Below, piece after piece: positions 22,140 to 32,165 of a stretch of DNA of 64,000 nt. A model generated the notes under the pieces. That model did not search any database, was not told where the DNA came from, and saw only the letters and a list, made by a program, of their open reading frames with translations. This stretch comes from Cryptomeria japonica. Its lineage: Eukaryota; Streptophyta; Pinopsida; Cupressales; Cupressaceae. The DNA lies in the NCBI RefSeq assembly GCF_030272615.1, contig NC_081414.1, forward strand, positions 230,953,733 through 231,017,732. Reading direction: 5' to 3'. The position numbers and the translations under genes were made by a program. The number at the start of each line of letters is the position of its first letter. Positions within the stretch are counted from its first letter, which is position 1.

Positions 22140-22640
22140 ATTTACAATAACCTATCCCTTGATAGCCTTGCAGTCCATGTACTCAATATCATATTCACTC
22201 AAGATCATAACCCATTTGGCCAAGCGACCTACCAATGCTACCTTGCTAAGTAGGTACTTGAGTGGATCTATCTTGGCAATGAGTTGTACCTTGTGTGTTA
22301 ACATGTAGTGCCTTAATTTGGTGGCTGCCAAGATAACTGCTAAGCAAGCTCGCTCAATAGGTGTGTAAATGAGTTCATAGCCTACCAGTGTTCGAGAGAT
22401 GTAGTAAACATCACATTCCTTTCCTTCCACATTATGTTGTGCCAACAATACTCCTGATGCCGTATTTGTAGCTGAAATGTATAGCAATAGAGGTCTTCTT
22501 GGAATCTGGTGGAATCAATAATGGTGTATGCATTAGGTAATCTTTAAGCACTTGCAATGCTTGCTAACATTTTGCATCCCATTGAAAGCTAATATTCTTG
22601 TGTAATAAATGGGTGAAGGGATGATATTTATCAACCAATT
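22140..22640 (-). pseudogene. E1 Ty3-type RNase H
   Basis: The frame 22487-22152 carries LYISATNTASGVLLAQ, YISRTLVGYELIYTPIERAC and RHYMLTHKVQLIAK. This is the typical RNase H region fused behind Ty3 reverse transcriptase. The usual first Asp (L.LYxDAS) reads as Ser in ISAT, so activity would be impaired. It would remove the RNA strand during reverse transcription. Confidence 0.88.
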
Positions 22641-23483
22641 ATGCAATGAATCTCCGAATTTATTGTAGTCGCCCTTATAATGTCCTCAACTGACGAATAT
22701 TCTTTGGAGGTGGCATGTCCATGATTGCCTTGACTTTTGCCGGATCTACCTCAATGCTTTTACTTGAGACAATGTATCCTAGGAGCTTCCCGAAAGTTAC
22801 TCCAAAGACACATTTTTTTCGATTGAGACGGACATGATATTGTTCTAATTTGACAAAGATTTTACCTAGTATTGCAAGATGACCCTCTCTTGTTAATGAT
22901 TTAGCTAGTAAATCATCGACATAATCTTCCATTATGGTGTGCATCATATCGTGAAAGATGGTAGTCATGGCTCTTTGATATGTTGCCCCTGCATTCTTTA
23001 GACCAAATGACGTCACATTCCAACAGTATGCTCCCCATGGACATGTGAAAGTAGTTTTGTGTTGATCCTTTGGAGCAATTTTAATCTGGTTGTACCCTGA
23101 AAAGTCATCCATAAGAGAAAGCACTGCATGACCTGCTGTTAGATCGATAATCATGTCGATGTTTGGTAAGGGGAAGTCGTCTTTAGGACATGCTTTGTTC
23201 ATATCTCTGATGTTTGTACAGATACAGATTCCCCCACTAGGTTTACCAACATGTACAATATTGGAGATCCACTCTGCATAATCAATTGGTCTGATGAAAC
23301 CAACATCCAAGAGTTTTTTAAGTTCAGCCTTGACAAGAACGACAATTTGGGGGTGCATCTTTCTGAGATTTTGTTACGTTTGACAGGTTTAGCTCCTTAT
23401 GCTACAGTTAGGTGATACTTGACCAAATCTGGATCTAAGCCATACATGTCTGCATAAGACCATGCGAAGTTGATTTGACGCTT
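22641..23483 (-). pseudogene. E1 reverse transcriptase
   Basis: The best frame is 23358-22675. The motifs in order are LLDVGFIRPIDYAEWISN, SLMDDFSGYNQIKIA (catalytic Asp), FGLKNAGATYQRAM, YVDDLLAKS (catalytic YVDD) and LLGYIVSSKSIEVDP. The catalytic residues are intact, unusually for this decayed element. The lead-in (GLDPDLVKYHLTV) is in another frame with a stop. It would copy element RNA to DNA in the particle. Confidence 0.93.
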
Positions 23484-24546
23484 CTAGAAGAATTCCACAA
23501 ATTTTGGTCGTTCCTCTGGAGTTAATAGAGATGCCAAATGTATTTGGTGAGGAGTCTCAGGGGTCCCCACATTAAATTCTTTTGTTTCCTCTATTAGGAT
23601 GGTTGATCTCTCTTGATTCGTACTAAAGGGAAGGATGTCAAACCTTTCATCCTCAAGCACCTCAGAGAGGTTTTCACCTTTGGATACGCTCTTTGTTTTT
23701 TCTTTTTTGAGATCAAACAGTGCCATAGTGTGGTTTTCACTAGAAGATCCATGTTTTATTGTATTATTTTTGTAGCTGAAAGGTTTGGCATCTACCCCAA
23801 AGTATGTTGCGCTGTTAAGTTCAATGGCAAACCCAACTTTATGATCCCCGCTTGGTGTGTTATCCCATAATTCTAAAAATTCTATGAGTGCCTCATCATT
23901 TTGGAAATGGTCAAGGCATGGGGATTTTCGCTGGTTCCATTCCATGAGTTCAGGATGGATGATAGGCATTACTTCATCGATTGATCTGAGTTCATGGGAG
24001 GCATTAGTAAGGGTTAATACAAAGGTATGAAGTTCATCGATGGTACTCTCCTTGTCAGATTCTGGTGTAGGATTTGATGTAGGGCCTGTGGAAGTTGCTT
24101 CTTGCTCAGGAACCCAAAAAGTTTTAATCCATGCCTCTCCATAAACTGGGATATCCTTACGAGGTGGTGGAGGTGATGTGTCTTCCTCGTCTGAAGTATT
24201 TAGATTTATTGAATTCCATTCCCACTCATGCGAGCCTATCTCAGAATCACTCTCTAACATTCGATTACAATACCAGGCTAGGATGTCTTTTGAATTGAAT
24301 AGTGCATTAGTTATTGGCTTATGCACTTTTGGAGGTGGGATTGTTGGTGTTGTAGGTATAAATGGTGTTACTGATGGGTTTATCAGCTTCGTTTATGTTG
24401 CTGGTGCTACTGATGTTGTTGATGGGGTTATCAGTTATGTGGATGTTGTTGTTACTACTGATATTGCTGATGGGGTTATCGGTTCTGTTGATGTTGCTGG
24501 TGCCATTGATAGGGTTGTTGGTGCTACAGATATAGTCAAGGATTGA
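23484..24546 (-). pseudogene. E1 linker between protease/G-patch and RT
   Basis: Mostly one open frame (24326-23484), with the upstream continuation interrupted by stops. It starts with a Thr/Pro/Ser-rich low-complexity part, then FNSKDILAWYCNRM, an acidic section (NTSDEEDTSPPPPRKD), and ends in LTPEERPKFVEFF, a phrase that leads into RT in Ty3 polyproteins. No enzymatic motif was seen. Such linkers hold polyprotein domains apart and may contain protease sites. Confidence 0.8.
24373..24530. repeat. 48-bp tandem repeat in E1 linker
   Basis: The phrase gatgggg(t)ttatcag recurs at 24373, 24421 and 24469. The 48-bp period encodes 16-residue Thr/Ser/Pro/Val repeats on the minus strand. Confidence 0.8.
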
Positions 24547-24596
24547 ATCCTTAGAGTAATTGGCTGATATATAGGTTTGCTAGGTTTTCCTTTGAA

Positions 24597-25330
24597 TCAA
24601 AGCTTAGGAAGAGATTCCTTTTGAAAACTTACTTTGGCTTTATCTTTTGGTTTCAACTCAGGTTGTGAGGGCTCGTGTTGTCCTTGTTTGCAATGTCCCA
24701 AAGCACTATGGCCATCATATCCCATTCTTTTCATTATGGCGAAGCCTTTGCCATATTGGTCAATAGGGAGCTTAGCCTTTGAGCTTTCTTTGTTGATAGG
24801 GTCTGTGTTGGTCCATTCTACCAGGTCTTCATCCATGGTTTCCTCCTCTTGACTTTTACTAGGTGTGAATTGTGCCAGAGTGCAAGTTCTTTTGGCCAAT
24901 AATGTTTGAAGTAAACCTTGGGGTTTTCCATGAGTTTTAGGGGATATGAGTAATTGCCCAACACAAAAGAGTTGGCTAAGATTATATTCCCTGGGACCTT
25001 CCTCAACCATTTTCATTTTCAATTTCTCCTGCTTTGGTGTAGGGGTTGTTAAGCTGGAAAGAGAGGCTAGATTAACATATGATGAAGAAGGGATGGCTTT
25101 TTTGTTGTTAGGTACGGTGATCTCTGGCTGATGGTTAATATTATTGCAATATGTAAATGGATTTGCATCGTCGAGGATTGTAATTTCTACCCCATTATGT
25201 GGGAATTTGATACATTGGTGATAGGTAGATGGGACTGCTTGCATGACATGTATCCAAGGTCTTCCTAACAAGAGATTATATGGCAAAGCAAGGTCTAGAA
25301 CTTGGAAAACTATATGCTTCACCATTGGCC
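24597..25330 (-). pseudogene. E1 protease C-terminal part plus G-patch
   Basis: An open frame of 242 codons. It begins in the second half of the retropepsin (LLLGRPWIHVMQAVPS, the conserved Gly-Arg-Pro-Trp-Ile strand). A variable region follows, then YGKGFAIMKRMGYDG and HSALGHCKQGQ (24661-24759). These fit the G-patch consensus of spaced glycines and aromatics that binds RNA and nucleic-acid helicase partners. A G-patch behind protease is known in betaretroviruses; here the same arrangement occurs in a plant Ty3 element. The glycine before the LG pair is Ser-Ala here, so the motif is slightly worn. Confidence 0.75.
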
Positions 25331-26030
25331 CAACCCTGATAGGTAATACAATAGCTCCTCTAGAAGAACGTTATGCATCATCATATGCCTTGATGGTTAT
25401 CTTTTTGCTGGCATCCACCGATTCTACTGCATAACCCAATGTTGTGACCAACTACAAGGTGCATATGTTCAAGCCGACTCCATTGTCAATCAAGACTCGC
25501 TTGATTCTATGTTGGTTTATGATTCCTTCAATATGAAGGGATGCATTATGGGGTTGTTGGAAGGATGTATTGTCACTTTCAGTAAAAGTGAGACATGGTG
25601 ATGACTTTAGATTACCAACCATGGCTTGAAACTGATCTATGTTGAGGTTGGCGGGGACAAACACTTCTTGGAGAGATTGATCCAAGATTGTTTTATGTGA
25701 AGGGGATAAGCGTAAAATCTCTAATATGGAGATGAGGGCTGGCGTCTTATCCAATTGCTCTACAAGATTATATTGTTTGGGGAGGGCTGTCGTTCCTTGT
25801 GGTGCTGCTCGAATAGTAATCTTGCTATGACGCATAACAATGTTACATGCAGGATTTGGATCTTTGATGGTAAGAGTTCCAACTTGTTCATCAACATCAT
25901 AAAGGTGATTCACAATATAATTGTATGCAACTTGTGTATAATTAGTTGTAGTATCTATGTTTCTCCCTGAGGTGGAAGGACCCCTTTGATCATGTGACGG
26001 AAGTTGATTCTTGAACATTAAATTATCATC
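25331..26030 (-). pseudogene. E1 protease N-terminal part
   Basis: The frame 26018-25452 ends in RVLIDNGVGLNICTL, the retropepsin active-site strand, with Asp-Asn-Gly in place of Asp-Ser/Thr-Gly. E3 has the same Asp-Asn-Gly (LVDNGSGLNVC), so Asn is probably a family trait rather than damage. Upstream is the helical region (YNLVEQLDKTPALISI, LRLSPSHKTILDQSL) that precedes protease in this family. A stop near 25382 separates this part from 25330. Confidence 0.82.
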
Positions 26031-27541
26031 ATTGGATGTTTTAGGGTCATGTCCTTCTATTTCAATTTATCCTCTATCAATAAGATCTTGAACAAGATCT
26101 TTCAGTCAATGGCAATTGCTTGTTTTATGCCCTCTTCCTTGGTGAAATTCACAATGTTCATGATCTCGCCACCATGGAGGCTTGACCTGAGGTTCATAAT
26201 TAGATGTTTTTGGTAAGGTCACAAGATTGGAGGATACCAATTGACATAAGATTGTTTTGATAGGTTCCCCTAAGGGTGTATATGTGTGTTTTGGTTTGTA
26301 GTTTTGTTGCTTTTGTTTTGGTTCCTCTTGTTGCGTATTGTGACCTTGATTTTGTGGATTAGTGATGGTTTGTTTTTAGGAGGAGGATTTTGTCCTGCAA
26401 ACCAGACCATGGGTTGTGCAAGTTTTACTATTCTTGCATCCACTATCCCGTCATTGACAACGTTCTTGTTTTTGTTCCAAAATTTTGGTTTATCACTATT
26501 ATAATGTGGCCAAGGACCATCTTTGGGTTCATTGTAAATTTTGATAAGTCCCTTTTTGATGAGGGCTCTTTCACATTTTAGTCCTTGAGTGATCATCTCT
26601 TCAAAGGATTTTGTACCCTTCATGTCCAAATGAAATTCCATTTCATCATTTAAGTTGGAAATGAAATTTTCCACTAATTCTTGCTCAGGTAAATGAAGAG
26701 AGCGTTTGCTAGATAGTTGCCTCCACCGTTGTAGGAAAGTTGAGAACAAATCCCTTGGTTTTTGTTTGGTGTTGCACAAATCTGCCATGGTGACATCACG
26801 TTTTATGCTATGTGCATAATGAACAATGAATTTTTGGACTAGTTACTCAAATGTTCTAATGCCACGTGGTAGTCGTGAAAACCATTGTGTGGTCGTGTTT
26901 CCCAAACTTTGAGGAAAGAGGCACATTAGATATGTGTCCTCATAGGCCACCTCTAAACAAGCTGAGTGAAATTCTTGCACATGATCCCTAGGATATCCTT
27001 TGCCTCTATACTTTTCAAATTTGGGTGTTTCGAACCCTCATGGAAAAGGTGGCATAAGCATATTCCTATCAAAAGGATAGGGACAAATGTCGTTAAGTGA
27101 AAACCGAGTAGTCTTCACACCACTATTCAGTTGTTGAGCGAGATTTTCTACTTGTTACCTCAACATGTCTATTTCTGAAGGAGGAGGTAAAGGATTCCCT
27201 TGATGATTAGGGTCATAGTGGAAGTAGTCTCTACCTCCTCCACCATTGTCCCAACTACATTGCTCAGATGTTTGTCGTATTTGTGTTCTATCAAAGTTGG
27301 AGGGTAGTTTGGCACCCTCTTGAGCAAGTCTTAAGAAATGAGCATCTGCATTGTTTCTAAGAATTTCATCAAAGAGTTTGTTGAATTTGGGATTATGTTG
27401 TGCCCTTTCTATATCTTCAAGAGTTGGAGTGCTAGGATATTCATCATTAGTACCTCCTCCAACGGCCTCATGAAAATAATTGAGGTTTTCTTCCTCTTTA
27501 ATTTATGGTTGTCAGTTTCTCATTGATGTTGTTTGAGCCAT
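26031..27541 (-). pseudogene. E1 GAG
   Basis: It starts at ATG 27541 (MAQTTSMRN), followed quickly by stops. Frame pieces can be followed through an Asn/Pro/Gln-rich N-terminus, PRDHVQEFHSACLEV, TTQWFSRLP, DLFSTFLQRWRQL and ELVENFISNLNDEMEFHL, the retrotransposon Gag core. Near 26180-26120 a zinc-binding phrase CEFHQGRGHKTSNC occurs, typical of Tat/Athila Gag, with CX2H rather than the CX2C start. At least five stops and one frameshift are present. Gag assembles the particle and packages RNA. Confidence 0.85.
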
Positions 27542-27959
27542 GTTTTTGATGTTTGTGAAAGTGATTATAAGGTGGTGATGAAGTGTTTTGAAGGAAGACA
27601 AGTTTTGTGAAATGTTTGTTGAAAGATAGATCTCTAACACTGAAGGTTGGATGTTAATAGAGTTATTTGTGAATTGCTCTTGTGTTTTTCAACAATTTTG
27701 ATGTGATGAGGTATAGCAAGGTTTGAGATGTGTTACAAACCAATCTACCTAGCAATGAGAGGATGCACTCATAAACTAGTTTTAACCTGTGTAGAAATGC
27801 CTCTTAGTATGATTGATCCTAGATGTAGAGACACCCTAAAAGTGATTTGTTGGTTTGATTTAAACAATATCTGAAAGTACTAAGGACAAGACCTCTTTGT
27901 GTTTGAGAGTTTGAATGTATTTGTGATTTTTGAAAGTGAAAGTGGATAGTATATATGTC

Positions 27960-28343
27960 TCAATAAAATTCTTCCGTTATGAAGGGGGTTTCTACTTCTT
28001 CCTCTCTTACAGGGATTGGTGGTTCCCCTCGAGCTTCGATGTATGTGATACAAATTTGAGGAAAGAATCCATGATTGATCTTGCCCCCTTTGTTTTTGTG
28101 ATAATCAAAAGCTCTATACTGAGTAAAAGCTCTATTGTTCAAAGGCTCTTTGTCAAATTCGTTGGATTTGCCTTGCAGGTACAAGTGCATATGATGCAAA
28201 AATACCCTATGTGAGAGAAATAGTTGTCTATTGATATAAAACAAAATTCTTTTCTTGATAAAGGCTTTGGAACCAAGTTGTCTCTTCTTCAATTTGGTCT
28301 TTTGATGAAGACTCCTTTTTCTCAAGATATGAGTGATGGTCAT
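27960..28343 (-). CDS. Short leader ORF in E1, unidentified (127 aa)
   Basis: It starts at ATG (complement of 28341-28343) and is rich in Lys, Arg, His and Leu. The first 60 residues are strongly basic (RSLHQKTKLKKRQLGSK) and the end is acidic (REEEVETPFITEEFY). No domain was recognised. The position, upstream of GAG and in the same orientation, matches where Ogre-type elements have an extra ORF. E0 has a short frame at a comparable place (4635-4862) beginning with a similar MxCYRMTK/MTITH-like start, but the similarity is weak. It may be a remnant or a chance frame. Confidence 0.3.
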   Translation of the reverse strand: MTITHILRKRSLHQKTKLKKRQLGSKAFIKKRILFYINRQLFLSHRVFLHHMHLYLQGKSNEFDKEPLNNRAFTQYRAFDYHKNKGGKINHGFFPQICITYIEARGEPPIPVREEEVETPFITEEFY

Positions 28344-29591
28344 ACAAAATGATACTTTATTTTACTTTGTTGATGTTGTTTTGTTTATCAATGTTTGGAT
28401 GGATACTTGGTTTTAATTGTTTTGAATTTGTTTGACAAGAAAACACATCAAGCACACAAGCACAATAACCTTGCCCTTTTTCAATAAAAGGCACAATAGG
28501 TGTGGGTCTAAATCAATCCAATCATGAACTTTTTGACCCTTTTCAAATGTATTTTATATTCCCAAAGCCTGAAGTCGGCCCAAATTGTTACTAGTTTGAG
28601 ACAAGATGAAGACAACTCAAACACCTTTTTATCCCTAAGGTCATGGCCAATTGCGATATTTTCAACCCACATCTTGATATTTCTTGACTTTGGTACTACA
28701 TACTTTATGAATCTCACTGTGGCAGGTAAGGATGTGATACAGTAAGTCTTGCGCGAGCATAATAGATAGATGATCTCTATGATGGGGGAGTCACCACTTT
28801 TATCAAGCTACAAGTAGCTTTTCAAAAAGCCCTATTTCTACTCAAAGAAATATGTATGGTGAGTATCTTGGGAGAAAAATAGTATATGCTCTTGCACTAA
28901 ACCTTTCACAAATATCTTCAATCAATACAACATGTGGGCTTCTAAAATAAGAGGTGTCTAGTAATGTTCGATGTTTTTGGATGTAAGTTCATTCTGCAGT
29001 GACTCACTTAATTAGAGCCTTGTAACTTGTGGTTCGACCCATATGTCCTTTCGACAAGTTACACTGTAGAAACAACTACACCCAAGGCTACAACTTTCGC
29101 TCTCACCTGATTTCTATAGCGGCTCAAATGATTTATTGCGCAAGGTCATTCCCAAGAGTGATGTGTCTCTTGACAGACCTCTCTTAAAAATAGAAAATTT
29201 AGAGCATTAGTAACACTTTTCTCTTGCACCTAGGACCACGGGAGCCAAGGGAGAGGATTGTGTGTTTTAGAAATGAGACCACTCTACAGTTTTGCACAAG
29301 CGTGCCAATCACAAAAAACACTTGTTCTTTTTAACCTTTTTATCACAATGTGATCTATTTGCTATTTGGAGATGTTGCTCCAACAATCATGGTGTTCATT
29401 TTTATCCCATAAAGAAATTTGTTTTCTAACTACGAAATTGAAAATCCTGGTCAACAAAATTGAAGCATGTTTTCTTGAAGTAAAATCGCTTTGTAAACAA
29501 AAATGGACAAGTTTGTTTGTTCTTTTTATGATCCAAATTGAAAAAATGAAGTTGATTTTTAAATCCTTTTGTTTGAAAACAAAAAAACTAA

Positions 29592-29909
29592 AGTTTGTTT
29601 TAAGCACCAAAAGTAAAAAATGAGGTTTATTTTAAGTGCACCAAAAAGACCATGAGGTTTGTTTTAAACCTTTTTGCTTGAAAAACCTGAAAGATGAAGT
29701 TTGTTTTAAGCACCAAAAGTGAAAAATGAGGTTTATTTTAAGTGCACCAAAAAGACGATGAGGTTTGTTTTAATCCTTTTTGTTTGAAAAACCTGGAAGA
29801 TGGAGTTTGTTTTAAGCGCCAAAAGTGAAAAATGAGGTTTATTTTAGTTACACCAAAAAGACTATGAGATTAATTTTAATCTTTTTGTTTGAACAAAATA
29901 TGAAAGATT
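29592..29909. repeat. 106-bp tandem repeat, 3 units, in E1 leader
   Basis: Units start at 29592, 29698 and 29804 with agtttgttttaagc. They share the blocks aaaaatgaggtttatttta and caccaaaaagac. The third unit is the most diverged. Confidence 0.9.
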
Positions 29910-30093
29910 AAATTTTAAACTCTAAGATTTAAACAAAAATGTTTCTAACTTAACTTCTCCAAAACCTGCAAGAAATTGTTAGTAACCTGCAAAATAAACC
30001 AGTTAGTAAAAATAAAAAATCTCATGGGGGCTTCCACAAGCCTAAATTTAGGTTTTTGGTTACAATTTTTTTTTCGAACTCTTTTTTTTAGAA

Positions 30094-30376
30094 AAGCGCC
30101 ACTCTGTGAGAATACAAAAGCACTACTTCTGACAAAAGCATCAAAGTATTTGCAAAAGCGCCAAAACAACTCACAACAATGTTAAACTATGAACATAAGC
30201 GCTAAAATATGAACATAAGCTCTATTTTAACAATTCTAATTGAATTAACAGATTGACAAAACAAAGAGCACAAAAGCGCTAATAAATAACCAAAAGCGCT
30301 AAATCTAGTACAAAAGCGCTAGAACTCTTTTGTCGATAGCGCCAAAATGCGAGACAAAAGCGCTAAAGCGCAACCT
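30094..30376. repeat. Array of ~12 aaaagcgct-like motifs in E1 leader
   Basis: Copies of aaaagcgcta/aaaagcgcca and variants lie near 30094, 30118, 30136, 30156, 30196, 30216, 30275, 30294, 30314, 30337, 30357 and 30367. Spacing is 10-60 bp, often near 20. The core agcgct is palindromic. The surrounding DNA is otherwise AT-rich, so the GC core stands out. Confidence 0.8.
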
Positions 30377-30414
30377 GTGTGTGCAGATTTAAGAAGATCA
30401 CAAAAAGCTAGTTT

Positions 30415-30466
30415 TCTGACTCCAGATCAAAAGGTTGCATGTTCGATTCACATCAGGTTCACCGAA
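30415..30466 (-). other. E1 primer-binding region with extended tRNA-Trp match
   Basis: The plus strand of 30415-30463 reads as the 3' part of plant tRNA-Trp(CCA). It starts tctgactccagatcaaaagg, with the CCA anticodon inside ctccaga. A T-arm follows (gttcgattc), and it ends ggttcacc directly beside the LTR. From my memory of the plant tRNA, 45 of 49 positions agree, and all four differences are G to A on this strand. The 5' half of the tRNA is absent, so it is not a tRNA gene. A normal site would be about 18 nt. Confidence 0.85.
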
Positions 30467-31943
30467 TGATGCACGCTAAAAAGGACACAAGAGAACACAA
30501 GTTCAAACATTAGTATGTTAGTGACACAAATGAATGACAAACAAACCTATGATACTAAACATGCATATCAAGAGATATATAAAACAAACAATAAGAAGCA
30601 TACAAAATGGAAAAGGGAAAGGAAACTCCCCAAGATGCTCCTCACAATGCTCATAGTTACTCCTCCCTTGTTCCTCTGCTCTCCAAGTTCCACATGAGTG
30701 TAGCCCTCAGCGTTTTGCACTAACTATGGATGTCTTATGAAGATTCAAGATTATGAAACTAAGAACAAATGCCTATGCAAGTGTAAATAAATCACTATGA
30801 GAAAGCACCTAATTAGTCTATATTAATTTTAGCAAAATAACAAAGCAAATGCTCTTAGATGTTCTCTAAAAATAACTATAAGTTTGATGCATAAAGATTT
30901 CTAGGATCCTTTTGAAGAAGGAATGAGCTCTATTTATAAGAAAAGTGGAGAAATGGATGGTTGAGATTGAGTAATCTCAACAAGGACCAGGATTGATGGG
31001 TTTGTGATCCATGTGATGACTTTCAACCCAATCCCACAATGACAAGTGTCAACATGAAATGGCTTGAGATGAGAGGAAAGACTTGCATTAAATATTTGAG
31101 ATGACATGAAGGTTACCTTGGGAGGGTTTGGTTAGGCTTGAGTTAGTGAATAAAGCTTTTATCCAATGAATAATGTCTTTATCTAATGGACAAACTCTTG
31201 TGCAAGAGTTAGTGGGGATAATTATGGTCAAAGCAATCAATGCTTAAATAGAGCCATGAGTTAAATGAGGGTTAAGTTAGAGGGAAAGTCTCTAACCATG
31301 TGGGTGAGTTGAGTTTAACCATTAATGGTTATGTAAGAGCCATAAATAGTTATGTAAGAACCATTAATGGTTTGGAAGACTTTAGGGGTTAATTTGTTGG
31401 AGAATAAAAACCTTTAATGCTTTTCAAAGACTTTGGAGGCTTTGAGAAGTAACTTCTCTTTGCTTAGGAATGTGATAATAATTAGGGAGGGTGATTAGGC
31501 TAATTAGGAATGGTTTAGAAGAATCTAGAAGGAGATTTAGGATGCAAGTGGGTTTGGTGCGTGAGAGAAAATAAGATCTTAATTAAAATAAAACTCATTT
31601 ATTTCAACTAAAATTGTGCAACTTGCATTTGTAGGAGAATGCAAGTGGGGGGGAGGCGGAGGGGGAGGGGGGTTGGGGAGTTTAGAGATTTAAACAAATA
31701 TTTATTTATTTAGAGGAGGAAACGGGTTAAATTAAACAAATATGTTTTATTCAACTAATTGATTGTTAGAGTGTGGTTAAATGAATTAATTCAAATAAAT
31801 TGAATAATTTATTTAGTTAATAGAAGAAGAGGTTGAGGATGAATTAATTAAATATTAATTTAATTAACTGTTGACTAATGGTTAAATAATCAAATAAATA
31901 CTAAATATTCATTTAATTAAGTGGACAGATTTATGTGTCTACA
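30467..31943 (-). repeat. E1 5' LTR (1477 bp)
   Basis: Plus-strand ends are tgatgcacgc and tgtctaca. It matches the interrupted LTR at 13398-18103. It contains the intact site (near 30873-30885) into which E4 inserted in the sister LTR. Inside are duplicated taatggttatgtaag phrases (31323 and 31362) and AT-rich ttaattaaat runs at the promoter-proximal end. Confidence 0.93.
31647..31678. other. G-rich tract with quadruplex potential in E1 5' LTR
   Basis: Plus-strand G-runs of 7, 5, 6 and 4 are separated by one to six bases (positions 31647-31678). This satisfies the usual four-run rule. In the element orientation the RNA would be C-rich, with the G-strand on the complementary DNA. Confidence 0.75.
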
Positions 31944-31948
31944 ACTAC

Positions 31949-32165
31949 AATGAAAAATTGAGACCCGTTGCCCTAATAACTCTATATGCTCAAGACAACG
32001 AATATTGAATTTCTAGCATATGATGGGATTGAATACAATTAATACCATGAAAAATTGAAACCCAAAATGTTAATAACCTTTGTATGTCCATGACAATGAG
32101 TGTTGAGTCTCTAACATGTAGTTAAATCAAATACAATTAGTAACATGAAAATTTAAACTCTACAA
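31949..32165. repeat. ~97-bp minisatellite, continuation right of E1
   Basis: The interrupted unit finishes at 32004. Full and partial units start at 32005 and 32103 (ttgaatttctagc, ttgagtctctaac). Each contains aatacaatta and catgaaaa blocks. Confidence 0.8.

Larger units (their letters stand above)
27542..30414 (-). other. E1 5' leader
   Basis: A long (2.9 kb) leader between primer site and GAG. It holds one short ORF (27960-28343), a 106-bp tandem repeat, and an array of AGCGCT-like motifs next to the primer site. Long leaders, sometimes with an ORF before GAG, are known for Ogre/Tat elements. Confidence 0.7.
13393..31948 (-). mobile_element. E1: Ty3/gypsy LTR retrotransposon, probable Tat lineage, full length but dead
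   Basis: The element proper is 13398-31943, flanked by identical 5-bp duplications (actac at 13393-13397 and 31944-31948). Subtracting the nested copia element leaves about 15.3 kb, long for Ty3 elements but normal for Tat/Ogre types. Both LTRs are ~1.45-1.48 kb with TG/CA ends. The coding order on the minus strand is GAG, PRO, G-patch, linker, RT, RNase H, a second RNase H and INT. This dual-RNase H layout is the hallmark of the Tat lineage. Every domain carries stops or frameshifts. Leader (2.9 kb) and 3' non-coding region (2.2 kb) are both long. Confidence 0.9.

Noticed and set aside
30415-30466. tRNA-Trp gene
   Set aside because: Only the 3' half is present; the D-arm and 5' acceptor strand are missing. 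It sits exactly at the primer-site position of an LTR element.
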